NCBI RefSeq assembly: GCF_900218015.1
Contig: NZ_UFQQ01000032.1
Location: 1-49,936, forward strand
Direction of reading: 5' to 3'
DNA length: 49,936 nucleotides
Source: Rhodopseudomonas pentothenatexigens
GTDB taxonomy: Bacteria; Pseudomonadota; Alphaproteobacteria; Rhizobiales; Xanthobacteraceae
The notes beneath the pieces are model-generated. The model made no database searches and was not told where the DNA came from. It worked only from the letters and a program-made list of their open reading frames with translations. A program made the position numbers and the translations under genes. Shown one piece after another: positions 41,500-49,936 of this stretch; the stretch's first letter is position 1, and every line of letters starts with the position of its first letter.

Positions 41500-42722
41500 A
41501 GCGCTGGCTGCCGTTCGAGTGGATCGCCGCGGTGCGGTTTCTGCTCGACGGCGCGGTGCAGACGCTGGTGATCGTCGGCGGCATCGCGATCGGCGTCGGC
41601 GTCATCGTGTTCATGTCGGCGATGCTGGCCGGTCTGCAGGCCAATTTCATCAAGCGGGTGCTGACCTCGGTGCCGCAGATCCAATTGCTGCCGCCGGATC
41701 AGGTGGCCCGGCCGCTTCGCGATGAGCCCGGCACGGTCGAGGCCGCGGTGGTGCAGCGCCCGACCCAGCGGATGATCTCGATCGACCAATGGCCGAAGAT
41801 CCGCGCCGAGATGCAGGCCCGGCCGGACGTGGTCTACGCCGCCGCCACCGCATCGGGCTCGGCGCTGGCGCTGCGCGGCGACACCAGCCGCGCCGTCACG
41901 CTGTACGGCATCGAACCGGAGATCTATTTCAAGATCGTCAGGGTGCCGGACTTCATCGTCGCCGGCGAGGCGCAGGTCACCACCGAGGGCATCCTGATCG
42001 GCATCGAGCTGGCGCGCGATCTCGGCGCGTCGCTGGGCGACAAGATCATCGTGTCGACGCCTCTCGCCGGCAATCGCATCCTCACCATCAAGGGCATCTT
42101 CGATTTCGGCAACAAGGCCGCCAATCAGCGCAACACCTTCGTCACGTTGCGCAACGCCCAGAGCATGCTCGGGCTGATCGGCGGCGTCACCTCGATCGAT
42201 CTGACGGTGGCAGACATCTACACGGCCGAGACCATCGCCCAGGAGGTGCAGGCGATGCTGCGGGTGAAGGCGGACAGCTGGATCAAGACCAACGCGCAGT
42301 TCTTCACCGCGGTGCAGGCGCAGCAGAATTCCAACACGCTGATCCGGCTGTTCGTCGGCCTGTCGGTAGCGTTCGGCATCGCCGCGGTGCTGATCGTGAC
42401 GGTGATCCAGCGTTCCAAGGACATCGGCATCCTGCGCGCGATGGGGACGCGGCGCGGCCAGATCCTTCAGGTGTTTCTGATCCAGGGCGGGCTGCTCGCC
42501 TTCGTCGGGTCGGTGCTCGGCTCTGCGCTCGGCGCGCTGGCGCTGTTCACCTGGCATCGCTCGGCGCGTCAGGTCGACGGCAGCGAGCTGTTTCCGCTGA
42601 TCCTCGAACCCGATCTGTTCGTGTGGGCCGCGGTGCTTGCCACCGCGACCGGCGTCGCCGCGGCGATCGCCCCGGCGCTGCGTGCCGCAAGGCTCGATCC
42701 GGTGGTGGCGATCCGTGGCTGA
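41496..42722 (+). CDS. MacB/LolE-type FtsX-domain ABC permease
   Basis: A 408-residue membrane protein with one N-terminal helix ([20 protein letters not shown]), a large periplasmic domain (about 50-270), and three C-terminal helices of the FtsX domain ([20 protein letters not shown], then [20 protein letters not shown]). This four-helix arrangement is that of MacB, LolC/E and DevC, which move molecules out of the membrane or periplasm by mechanotransmission. Cargo may be a lipid, lipopeptide or toxin. It overlaps the adaptor and ATPase genes on both sides. Confidence 0.9.
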   Translation: MKRWLPFEWIAAVRFLLDGAVQTLVIVGGIAIGVGVIVFMSAMLAGLQANFIKRVLTSVPQIQLLPPDQVARPLRDEPGTVEAAVVQRPTQRMISIDQWPKIRAEMQARPDVVYAAATASGSALALRGDTSRAVTLYGIEPEIYFKIVRVPDFIVAGEAQVTTEGILIGIELARDLGASLGDKIIVSTPLAGNRILTIKGIFDFGNKAANQRNTFVTLRNAQSMLGLIGGVTSIDLTVADIYTAETIAQEVQAMLRVKADSWIKTNAQFFTAVQAQQNSNTLIRLFVGLSVAFGIAAVLIVTVIQRSKDIGILRAMGTRRGQILQVFLIQGGLLAFVGSVLGSALGALALFTWHRSARQVDGSELFPLILEPDLFVWAAVLATATGVAAAIAPALRAARLDPVVAIRG

Positions 42723-43395
42723 CGTCCTCACCCTCGACGGGATCCGCAAATCCTACAATGTCGGCACGCCGGTCGAGACCGAGGTGCTGCACGGCATCGA
42801 CCTGACGATGCAGCGCGGCGACTTCCTGGCGCTGATGGGGCCGTCCGGCTCGGGCAAGTCGACGCTGCTCAACATCATCGGCCTGCTCGACCGGCCGACC
42901 GGCGGTCGCCTGCTGATCAACGGTGAGGACACCGGACAGCTCGGCGACTCGGCGCTGACGCATCTGCGCGGCCACGCCATCGGCTTCGTGTTCCAGTATC
43001 ACTACCTGATCTCGGCGTTCACCGCCCGCGAGAATGTGATGATGCCGATGCTGGTCGATCGCGGCCGCCCCGATACGGCGATGGAGCAGCGCGCCGACGA
43101 ACTGCTCGACCGCGTCGGTCTCAGCCGCTGGCGCAACAACAGCGCCACCAACATGTCCGGCGGCCAGCAACAGCGCGTCGCGGTCGCGCGCGCGCTGGCG
43201 ATGGACCCCGACCTCGTCCTCGCCGACGAGCCGACCGGCAACCTCGACACTAAATCCGCCGACGACGTGTTCGAACTGATGCGCGAAATCAACCGCGAAC
43301 GCGGCACCACGTTTCTACTCGTGACCCACAACGACGACCTCGCCGCACGATGCGACCGGATCGTCCGCGTGGTGGATGGCAGGATTGCGGGGTAG
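42715..43395 (+). CDS. ABC exporter ATP-binding protein, MacB/LolD-like
   Basis: A 226-residue ATPase with Walker [18 protein letters not shown]-loop [14 protein letters not shown], signature [16 protein letters not shown], Walker [17 protein letters not shown] and the switch His in LVTHNDDLA. The EPTGNLD wording is typical of the LolD/MacB/FtsE group. The start is GTG 42715, which overlaps the permease stop by eight bases. The longer frame upstream reads through permease-coding sequence. Being a stand-alone ATPase, it sets this exporter closer to LolCDE or DevBCA than to fused MacB. Confidence 0.9.
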   Translation: MADVLTLDGIRKSYNVGTPVETEVLHGIDLTMQRGDFLALMGPSGSGKSTLLNIIGLLDRPTGGRLLINGEDTGQLGDSALTHLRGHAIGFVFQYHYLISAFTARENVMMPMLVDRGRPDTAMEQRADELLDRVGLSRWRNNSATNMSGGQQQRVAVARALAMDPDLVLADEPTGNLDTKSADDVFELMREINRERGTTFLLVTHNDDLAARCDRIVRVVDGRIAG

Positions 43396-43451
43396 GGCAA
43401 AGAAGACGCTGCTTTAGACGAGGCATGGCACGTCGCCCGCGTCACACTCCG

Positions 43452-43568
43452 CCGTCATCGCCCGGCTCGTCCGGGCGACCCAGTATTGCAGAGTATTGGC
43501 TGGTCGCTCAGGGCGTCGCCAGAGCCGCTCTGGAATACTAGATCCCCCGCATGCGCGGGGGATGACAG
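43452..43568. repeat. Dispersed intergenic repeat with terminal hairpins
   Basis: The block opens with CGTCATCGCCCGGCTCGTCC (a GCCCGG/CCGGGC hairpin) and closes with an 11-bp palindromic arm, ATCCCCCGCATGCGCGGGGGAT, followed by GACAG. Inner inverted segments AGTATT...AATACT are also present. REP-like elements with GTCAT...ATGAC ends are, from general knowledge, common between genes in Bradyrhizobiaceae. The remaining parts of the 43396-43655 gap hold no gene. Confidence 0.6.
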
Positions 43569-43655
43569 CTAGTGGTGGGGCAGCGCCAATCGTTCAAATG
43601 AAAGGATGCGCGGGGGCTGGCCCCGCGAATCCGTCGTCACTTCTAGCGTTGGTGG

Positions 43656-44873
43656 TTAGTTCGTAACCCTCGCCTCAAGCACCTCGCCGAACATCTCCCA
43701 GCGATCGCCTTTGAAGCGCATCAGTTGCATCTGCTCGATCGGGAAGTGATCGGTCGGCGAGGTGTTCATGGTGATACCGGGCAGCAGCGACGCCGGCGCG
43801 TAGCCCTTCAGGCTGGTCGCCACCTTCATGATGTTCTCGCGCGTCAGATTATCGCCGGCCTGCTTCAGGATGTGTTCCAGCGTCTGTGCGGCGCCGTAGG
43901 AATACAGCAACAGGCCGTTGGAACGATCGGAACCCGGCATGTACTTCTGCAGGAACGCGTCCCATTCCTTCACGCCCGGATCGTCCTTCCAGGTCGGATC
44001 GGTCGGATCTTTGACATAGCTCGCGGTGATGGCGTCCTGCGCATATTCCATCCCGGCCGGCTTGATCACTGCGCCCACGGACGACGACACGTTGTTCAGC
44101 ACGTGAACCGGCTTCCAGCCGAGTTCGCCCATCTTGCGGATCGCGAGCGCGGCGAATTTCGGCGTGGAGAGATTGAGGAACAGATCGGCACCCGACGCCT
44201 TGAGCTTGGCCATCTGGGAATCGATGGTCGGATCGGTGATGTCGTAGGTCGCCTCCGAGATGATCATCGAGGCCTTGGCGCCGAACCCGTCCTTGACGCC
44301 CTTGTAGATGTCCTTGCCGTAGTCGTCGTTCGCCACCAGCACGGCGATCTTGGCGTTGGGGTGGGTCGCCATGATCCACTTCGCGTAGATCCGGCCCTCC
44401 GCCTGATAGGGCGGGTTGAACGGCATCGTCCACGGATAGGTCTTCGGATCGTCGCCGAACCGCGTGCCGCCGCTCGACAGCATCAGCTGCGGCACTTTCT
44501 TCTGGTTCAGGTACTTCATGACGGCGGTGTTCGAAGGCGTTCCGAGCGTGTGGTACAGGAACAGCACCTCGTCGCCTTCGACCAGCTTGCGGGTCTGCTC
44601 CACCGCCTTCGGCGGCGAATAGGCGTCGTCATACGAAATGAAATTGATCTTGCGGCCGTTGATGCCGCCTTTCTCGTTCAGCATCTTGACGTAGGCGCTC
44701 TGCACCTGACCGACGATGCCGTAGGCCGACGCCGGGCCGCTGTAGGGCACGAAATTGCCGATCTTGATTTCGGTGTCGCTGGCGCCCGGCCCATAGGCCT
44801 TCTGTGCGAGCGAGACACCGGGCGCGAGCAAAGAGGTCGCCGCGACCACGGCCGCAAGTTTGAACAGTCTCAT
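43656..44873 (-). CDS. Branched-chain amino acid-type ABC substrate-binding protein (orphan)
   Basis: A 405-residue Leu/Ile/Val-binding family protein. The Sec signal peptide is MRLFKLAAVVAATSLLAPGVSLAQ. The mature start GASDTEIKIGNFVPYSGPAS is typical of LivK-like periplasmic receptors, as are GGINGRKINFISYDDAYSPP and VLVANDDYGKDIYKGVKDGF. In these bacteria such receptors also serve aromatic acids and other organics. No liv permease or ATPase is next to it, so it must use a transporter encoded elsewhere. The start at 44873 places the signal peptide at the N-terminus. Confidence 0.9.
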   Translation of the reverse strand: MRLFKLAAVVAATSLLAPGVSLAQKAYGPGASDTEIKIGNFVPYSGPASAYGIVGQVQSAYVKMLNEKGGINGRKINFISYDDAYSPPKAVEQTRKLVEGDEVLFLYHTLGTPSNTAVMKYLNQKKVPQLMLSSGGTRFGDDPKTYPWTMPFNPPYQAEGRIYAKWIMATHPNAKIAVLVANDDYGKDIYKGVKDGFGAKASMIISEATYDITDPTIDSQMAKLKASGADLFLNLSTPKFAALAIRKMGELGWKPVHVLNNVSSSVGAVIKPAGMEYAQDAITASYVKDPTDPTWKDDPGVKEWDAFLQKYMPGSDRSNGLLLYSYGAAQTLEHILKQAGDNLTRENIMKVATSLKGYAPASLLPGITMNTSPTDHFPIEQMQLMRFKGDRWEMFGEVLEARVTN

Positions 44874-45109
44874 CTGTTTCCATCCCGTTTTCTTGGCGCG
44901 ATCTTTTTCGATCGTCACGGCGACGATACTACGCACGCGCGGCACGGCGGTGCAATGCCGATCGCGTGGACCAATCAGCGCATGGCACGAACGACGGCGA
45001 TTATTCCGTCACAGGGGCGCGGCCCCACGGCTACGCGGGCAAGACTGCTGATATTTGCTTTGTGCGGAATTCGCGGCCGGCGCGCGTGTTCCGCGCGTTC
45101 GCCGAGTGC

Positions 45110-46144
45110 TCACGCCGCCGCGTCACGCTCGCCCGGCACCGAGGTCTGTCCGCCGAGCGTCTGACGGACCCAGAGCTTCTGCACCAGCACCATGCAGGTC
45201 ACGGCCAGCGGGACCGCCAGGATGATTCCGGGCCAGCCGAACAGCAGCCCGAAGCCGGCGATCGCGAACAGGATGAGCGCCGGCGGCACCTGAACGGCGC
45301 GACGCTGCACCATCGGCGTGATCAGATTGCCCTCGAGCTGCTGAATGATCAGAATCGCCAGCCCGGTCCAGATCACCGCCGAACCGCCTTGGGTGAAGGA
45401 CAGCAGCAGCGCCGGCAACGCGCCGACCACCGGGCCGATCATCGGCACGAAATTAGTCAAGCCGGCGATCAGTCCCAATCCGATGGGGGAGGGCAGCCCG
45501 ATCAGCCAGAACGCGAACCCTGACGCGAAGCCGACCAGCACCATCGATACCAGCTGGCCGAGGAACCAGAGTCGCAGCGCCGCCGCAGTGACGTTCATCG
45601 CGTCCTGAATCCGATCGTGCTGAGCGCGCGGAAACAGCAGCACCAGTCCGGCCCGATACACGTTGGGATCGGCGGCCAGATACACCGCGGCGATGAGCAC
45701 CAGCAGGATGTCGAGGATTCCGCCGACGAACGAGTAGCCGATGCTGGCGGCACGCGACAGCAGGCCGCTGCTCGGGGTGGACGAGAGCTCGTCGCGCATC
45801 CGCGCGGCCGCGTCGTCGTAGCCGAACTGGCTGCCGAGAGCGTTCAGCGCGTCCGGCGCACGGCGGAACACCTCACCGAGCTGGCCCGCAAGTTCGGCGC
45901 CGAACAGCCAGCCGAATGCCCCGACGACGACGATCAGCGCGGAGACGACGATCGCGAGCGCCGAGCCGTGTCCGACCGACAGGCGGGACTGAATCACCCG
46001 GGCGAAGCCGGCCATCAGCACCGACAGCAGCACGGCGGCGAAAACCAGCGGCAGCAGGTCGGCGACCGACCACGCGACGTAGCACAGAAACACGACGCCC
46101 GCGGCAATCAGCAGACGGCGGAAGTAACGCCACTCGGTGTTCAT
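45110..46144 (-). CDS. AI-2E family (PerM-like) transporter
   Basis: A 344-residue membrane protein with about eight hydrophobic helices. Family segments include LLPLVFAAVLLSVLMAGFAR near the N-terminus, GLIAGLTNFVPMIGPVVGAL, and IIQQLEGNLITPMVQRRAVQ with PPALILFAIAGFGLLFGWPG. Relatives export autoinducer-2 or act as Na+/H+ antiporters, so the substrate is uncertain. The start at ATG 46144 is chosen; an in-frame GTG at 46156 adds four residues. It is 24 bases downstream of a small secreted protein gene on the same strand. Confidence 0.88.
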   Translation of the reverse strand: MNTEWRYFRRLLIAAGVVFLCYVAWSVADLLPLVFAAVLLSVLMAGFARVIQSRLSVGHGSALAIVVSALIVVVGAFGWLFGAELAGQLGEVFRRAPDALNALGSQFGYDDAAARMRDELSSTPSSGLLSRAASIGYSFVGGILDILLVLIAAVYLAADPNVYRAGLVLLFPRAQHDRIQDAMNVTAAALRLWFLGQLVSMVLVGFASGFAFWLIGLPSPIGLGLIAGLTNFVPMIGPVVGALPALLLSFTQGGSAVIWTGLAILIIQQLEGNLITPMVQRRAVQVPPALILFAIAGFGLLFGWPGIILAVPLAVTCMVLVQKLWVRQTLGGQTSVPGERDAAA

Positions 46145-46168
46145 CGCCGAGTCCACCGCTGCGCCGGG

Positions 46169-46474
46169 CTATCGAGGATTGAAGTCGTCGCAGGCGATCC
46201 ACCACTGCGTCGGCAAAGTCGCATCGGCGATGTTGTCGAGGATTCCGGGATTCGTCCCGGACCGGAAGTCCAGGATGCACAGCTCGGTGCCGCCGGACCG
46301 AACGCGGGTGATCTTCAGATGTCGGCATTCGTCGGGGACGAACTGTCCCTTGCTGCCGACAACCTGCTCGATCTTCTGCTGTGACGGGCAGGCAGGGAAA
46401 CTGCTCTGGGCTTTCGCGAGGCCGGGAGTTGCCGCGATCACACCGGCTATTGCGGCAGCAGAGCGTAACAGCAT
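46169..46474 (-). CDS. Small secreted protein of unknown function
   Basis: A 101-residue protein with a signal peptide (MLLRSAAAIAGVIAATPGLAKAQ). The mature part of about 78 residues has four Cys, which could form two disulfides in the periplasm, and ends TQWWIACDDFNPR. No family is recognised. AAAGGAT lies just before ATG 46474. It is followed after 24 bases by the AI-2E family gene and may be co-transcribed with it. Confidence 0.7.
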   Translation of the reverse strand: MLLRSAAAIAGVIAATPGLAKAQSSFPACPSQQKIEQVVGSKGQFVPDECRHLKITRVRSGGTELCILDFRSGTNPGILDNIADATLPTQWWIACDDFNPR

Positions 46475-46943
46475 GGAATGATCCTTTCGTTGTGATCGGG
46501 TGGACCCGTGAGTCCGAGCGACGTGCCGGGCTGCTCCCGACACCTCTCGCCCGCGGACGCTTCATCCGTACACTCCGACGAAACCCATACCTGCTCGCGT
46601 TGGTTCCTCAGCTCGCGCGGCTGACGTGATGGCAGCGAGGCTGCGTCGGCTGCCCCGACGGCGACCGGCCTCCGCCGAGGCGACATCGTGACGCATTAGT
46701 TCCGCAGCTTCGGCGACCGCATCGTCGAACGATGAAAGCAGCGGCGGCGCAGGGCGATCTGCACATTGGGTCGTCTTTGCATCACAGCGGCGCGGCCGCG
46801 AGGGTATGCAGTGAGGGGCGGCAATGACATGAATCAATGCTGTGATGGTGATACGTCAGTCTGCTGGTCCTGCACTCTGCGCAATCGCATCCGCGGGCGA
46901 ATTGTTCGGCGCCGAGCGATCCAGATTCGACTCGCGGCAGACG
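46475..46943. other. Gene-free region before the P-type ATPase
   Basis: About 470 bases between divergent genes. No domain-like open frame is seen. It should hold promoters for both sides. No EcfG-like or sigma-70-like match is strong enough to report. The frame of the ATPase is open upstream to 46842, but that part looks unlike the family N-terminus. Confidence 0.45.
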
Positions 46944-49700
46944 ATGGTCAGATTTCGAAGAGAGGCGTCATCATTGCGTAACGCAACTTCATCCATCAGC
47001 AGCACCACCGATCCTGCGGTCGCCCCCGAACAAGGATGGCACGCCGCGGAGGTCGAGGTCGTCCTCGCCGCGGTGAACGGCAGCGCCGACGGCCTGACAC
47101 AGCAGGAAGCGGCCGAACGGCTCGCTGTGTTCGGGCCGAACGCCCTGCCGGGCGCGCCGCCGCGCAGCGCGTTGCTGCGGTTCCTGCTGCAGTTCCACAA
47201 TCTCCTGATCTACGTGCTGCTCGCCGCGGGCGTGCTGTCGGCCGCGATCGGCCACGTCACCGATGCGGCGGTGATTTTCGGCGTGGTGCTGATCAACGCG
47301 GTGATCGGCTTCGTCCAGGAAGGCCGGGCCGAAAAGGCCCTGGATGCGATCCAGAAGATGATCGAGCCGCACGCCGCGGTGCTGCGCGACGGCCGCCGGA
47401 CGACGATCCCGGCCGACCAGGTGGTGCCCGGCGATATCGTGTTGCTCGAAGCCGGCGACCGGGTGCCGGCCGATCTGCGCATCGTCCGCGGGCGCAATCT
47501 GCGCATCGACGAGGCGATTCTCACCGGCGAGTCGGTCCCCGTGGACAAGGGCAGCGCTGCGGTGGCCGTTGACGCCGCGCTCGGCGACCGCAGCTCGATG
47601 ACATTTTCCGGAACGCTGGTCACCGAGGGGCAGGGCAGCGGCGTGGTGGTCGCAACCGGCGCGCGCACGGAGCTCGGCCGGATCAGCGCGATGATCGGCG
47701 CGGTGGAGAAGCTGGCGACGCCGTTGGTGCGGCAGATGGACCAGTTCGCGCGGCAGATCACCTTTGTGGTGCTCGCGGTCTCGGTGTTGGTGTTCGCCTA
47801 TGCGGTGCTGGTGCAGGCGTATCGGCTGGACGACGCTTTCATGATCGTGATCGGGCTGGCGGTGTCGGCGATCCCCGAAGGCCTGCCGGCGGTGATGACG
47901 ATCACGCTCGCGGTCGGGCTGCAACGGATGGCGCGGCGCAACGCCATCATCCGCCGGCTGCCTGCAGTCGAGACGCTCGGCTCGGTGTCGGTGATTTGCT
48001 CCGACAAGACTGGCACGTTGACGCGCAATGAGATGACCGTGCGCAATGTCGTCACCGCGCACGGCCGGATCGATGTCGACGGCGCGGGCTACGCGCCCGA
48101 CGGAGGATTTCAGATCCGAGGGGCCGAGCCGGTCGATCCGGCGGCTGATGCCGTGCTGGAGCAGCTCACGCTCGGAGCGCTGTTGTGCAACAACGCCGAG
48201 TTGCGCAAGGCCGACGATGGTTGGTCGGTCGACGGCGACCCAATGGAGGGCGCGCTGATCACGCTGGCGCTGAAGGCCGGCCACGACAGCTCCGCGGCGC
48301 GGCTGGAATTCCCGCGCCTCGACGAACTGCCGTTCGACGCCCGCACGCGCTACATGGCGACGCTGCATGCCGGCGAGCGCGGCGGCGCGGTCGCTTACGT
48401 CAAGGGTGCCCCGGAAGTGGTGTTGGCGATGTGCGACACCGTTGCGACATCGGACGGCGTGCAGCCTCTCGATCGCGATGCGTTCGAGGCCGCGGTCGAG
48501 ACGATGGCGGCGAACGGGCAGCGTGTATTGGCAATCGCGCGGTGCGATTGCGACGGCGCCTTGCGCGATCTGTTGCCCGAGCACGTCGAGTCCGGGCTGA
48601 CGCTGCTGGGATTGGTCGGACTGATCGATCCGCCGCGTCCCGAGGCGATCGACGCCGTCGCCGAGTGCCGAGCCGCCGGCATCCGGGTGAAGATGATCAC
48701 CGGCGACCATGCCGCCACCGCGCGGGCGATCGCGCAGCAGCTCGGTCTCGCCGACGATCCGGCGACAGTCACCGGGCGGCAGCTCGACGACGCCGCGCCC
48801 GACGAGTTTCGCAGGCAGGCGCGCGAGGCCGCGGTGTTCGCGCGCACCAGCCCCGAGCACAAGCTCCGGCTGATCGAGGCGCTGCAGGACGACGGCTCGG
48901 TGATCGCGATGACCGGCGATGGCGTCAACGACGCGCCGGCGCTGAAGCGCGCCGATGTCGGCGTGGCGATGGGCTGCAAGGGCACCGAAGCCGCCAAGCA
49001 GGCCAGCGAAATGGTGCTGGCCGACGACAATTTTGCTTCGATCGCCGCGGCGGTGCGCGAAGGGCGCACCGTCAACGACAACCTGGTCAAGGTGATCGGC
49101 TGGACGTTGCCGACCAATGGCGGCGAGGCGCTCACCATCATCCTGGCGATCGCGTTCGGGCTGACGTTGCCGGTCACCGCGGTTCAGATCTTGTGGATCA
49201 ACATGATCACCGCGGTGGCGCTCGGGCTGACGCTGGCGTTCGAGCCGACCGAGCCGAACGCGATGCGCCGTCCGGCCCGGCCCGGCAATCAGCCGCTGCT
49301 ATCGCCGCTGCTGCTGTGGCGAATCGGATTCGTTTCGGTGCTGATGGTCATCGGCACCTTCGGGATCTACGCCTGGGCGACCGCGCGCGGTCTGCCGGTC
49401 GAGACGGCTCGGACCATGGCGGTCAACGTGCTGGTGGTGATGGAGATCTTCTATTTGTTCAGCGTCCGCTACATCCGCGGCCCGTCGATCACCTGGCAGG
49501 GCGTGGTCGGCACCCCCGCGGTGCTGATCGGCGTGTCGATCGTCGTGCTGGCGCAGCTCGCCTTCACCTATCTGCCGCCGCTGCAGGCGGTGTTCGACAC
49601 CAGGCCGATCGCGCCCGCCGACGGTGTCGTCATCGTCGCGGTCGGCGTGGCGCTGCTGGTGCTGGTGGAGCTGGAGAAGCGATGGTCGAGCCGAGGCTAG
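46944..49700 (+). CDS. P2-type cation-transporting ATPase
   Basis: A P-type ATPase of about 918 residues. An N-terminal cation-ATPase domain (GLTQQEAAERLAVFGPNALP) leads to actuator TGES (194-197) and helix M4 with SAIPEGLPAV (E312). The phosphorylated Asp is D354 in ICSDKTGTLT. MTGDGVNDAPALKRADVGVA and a C-terminal block of four to six helices follow. M4 Glu and the M5 Asn/Glu (PTNGGEALTII) resemble SERCA Ca2+ ligands, but the M6 Asp is replaced (NMITAVALG). Ca2+, Mn2+ or Na+ are all possible cargoes. The start is uncertain: ATG 46944 is used, TTG 46974 has the better ribosome-binding site (GAGAGG), and ATG 46842 is the longest. Confidence 0.9.
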   Translation: MVRFRREASSLRNATSSISSTTDPAVAPEQGWHAAEVEVVLAAVNGSADGLTQQEAAERLAVFGPNALPGAPPRSALLRFLLQFHNLLIYVLLAAGVLSAAIGHVTDAAVIFGVVLINAVIGFVQEGRAEKALDAIQKMIEPHAAVLRDGRRTTIPADQVVPGDIVLLEAGDRVPADLRIVRGRNLRIDEAILTGESVPVDKGSAAVAVDAALGDRSSMTFSGTLVTEGQGSGVVVATGARTELGRISAMIGAVEKLATPLVRQMDQFARQITFVVLAVSVLVFAYAVLVQAYRLDDAFMIVIGLAVSAIPEGLPAVMTITLAVGLQRMARRNAIIRRLPAVETLGSVSVICSDKTGTLTRNEMTVRNVVTAHGRIDVDGAGYAPDGGFQIRGAEPVDPAADAVLEQLTLGALLCNNAELRKADDGWSVDGDPMEGALITLALKAGHDSSAARLEFPRLDELPFDARTRYMATLHAGERGGAVAYVKGAPEVVLAMCDTVATSDGVQPLDRDAFEAAVETMAANGQRVLAIARCDCDGALRDLLPEHVESGLTLLGLVGLIDPPRPEAIDAVAECRAAGIRVKMITGDHAATARAIAQQLGLADDPATVTGRQLDDAAPDEFRRQAREAAVFARTSPEHKLRLIEALQDDGSVIAMTGDGVNDAPALKRADVGVAMGCKGTEAAKQASEMVLADDNFASIAAAVREGRTVNDNLVKVIGWTLPTNGGEALTIILAIAFGLTLPVTAVQILWINMITAVALGLTLAFEPTEPNAMRRPARPGNQPLLSPLLLWRIGFVSVLMVIGTFGIYAWATARGLPVETARTMAVNVLVVMEIFYLFSVRYIRGPSITWQGVVGTPAVLIGVSIVVLAQLAFTYLPPLQAVFDTRPIAPADGVVIVAVGVALLVLVELEKRWSSRG

Positions 49701-49754
49701 AGCAGTTCTGTTTTTCATCGAATCAGAGCTGATCCGCACCGCCTGCCACACGCA

Positions 49755-49936
49755 CAACCTCATGGTGAGGAGGCGCGTAGCGCCGTCTCGAACCATGTGA
49801 CGCACGGAATGCGTTGCCCCATCCTTCGAGACGCCCGGCTTCGCCGGGCTCCTTGTATTAGCGCGATCTGCTATCCTTCATCATTCCCTTCGGGGAATGC
49901 CCCGTCCCGGACGGCCATCCGGGACGGGGCGCCGGT
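49755..49936. repeat. Dispersed intergenic repeat with strong hairpins
   Basis: After the ATPase, CCTCATGGTGAGGAGGCGCG, CGTCTCGAACCATG and CATCCTTCGAGACGCCCGGC form interlocking inverted segments (CGTCTCGAA / TTCGAGACG). Two further hairpins follow: ATTCCCTTCGGGGAAT and CCGTCCCGGACGGCCATCCG with GGGACGG. No gene is present. Such GGTGAGGAG...TTCGAGACG elements are, from general knowledge, widely repeated in Bradyrhizobium and Rhodopseudomonas. The block runs to the window end and may continue. Confidence 0.6.

Noticed and set aside
46562-46837. A 91-residue minus-strand frame before the P-type ATPase
   Set aside because: No ribosome-binding site, no signal peptide or fold-like pattern, and ordinary composition for chance frames.

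Overview
The window is high-GC alphaproteobacterial chromosome, most likely Rhodopseudomonas (R. palustris group) or a close Bradyrhizobium-family relative. This is judged from the CtrA-type cell-cycle regulator beside flagellar genes, an EcfG-type stress promoter, the codon style, and intergenic repeats that look like those common in this family. Genus assignment is inference; no database was searched.

Layout. (1) 1-10.6 kb: chemotaxis and flagellum block: 3' end of cheW, cheY, cheB, cheR, divergent ctrA, fliI-fliJ, an ECF sigma factor with its RskA-like anti-sigma factor, a 66-residue membrane protein behind an EcfG-type promoter, and flhA. (2) 10.7-13.4 kb: an MFS transporter converging on a hemerythrin-PAS-GGDEF protein. 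(3) 13.78-20.97 kb: an accessory island. It starts just after a CAU-anticodon tRNA (probably tRNA-Ile2), has visibly lower GC than its flanks, and ends in a remnant of an IS3-family element. It carries three same-strand ORFs: an Mrr-like PD-(D/E)XK nuclease with helical repeats, a roughly 1040-residue repeat protein with PIN-like motifs, and a 672-residue orphan. The two junctions between them sit on homopolymers (T5 and A10). Skipping one base at each would join all three into one protein of about 2080 residues. This is the best candidate here for an undescribed, defence-like system.

(4) 20.97-24.1 kb: a DecR-like Lrp regulator divergent from a Cds1-like cysteine desulfhydrase, then an M20 amidohydrolase. 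(5) 24.3-34.5 kb: a compact catabolic run: VOC protein, MDR oxidoreductase, PaaI-type thioesterase, complete oligopeptide-type ABC importer, acyl-CoA ligase and SDR. The genes from the MDR oxidoreductase onward are mostly overlapped or closely spaced. Together with the M20 enzyme they could import an amide- or peptide-like compound, hydrolyse it and activate the acid to a CoA thioester. (6) 35.1-36.6 kb: a second hemerythrin/GGDEF protein with the opposite domain order.

(7) 36.8-40.1 kb: an FTR1-like permease converging on a transglutaminase-like protein, a small zinc-finger protein, a His-rich secreted protein and an alpha/beta hydrolase. (8) 40.2-43.4 kb: a MacAB/LolCDE-like export operon (adaptor, permease, ATPase). 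(9) 43.6-49.7 kb: an orphan branched-chain-type binding protein, an AI-2E-family membrane protein, a small secreted protein and a P2-type cation ATPase. Three kinds of dispersed intergenic repeat are seen at 2.75, 43.45 and 49.76 kb.
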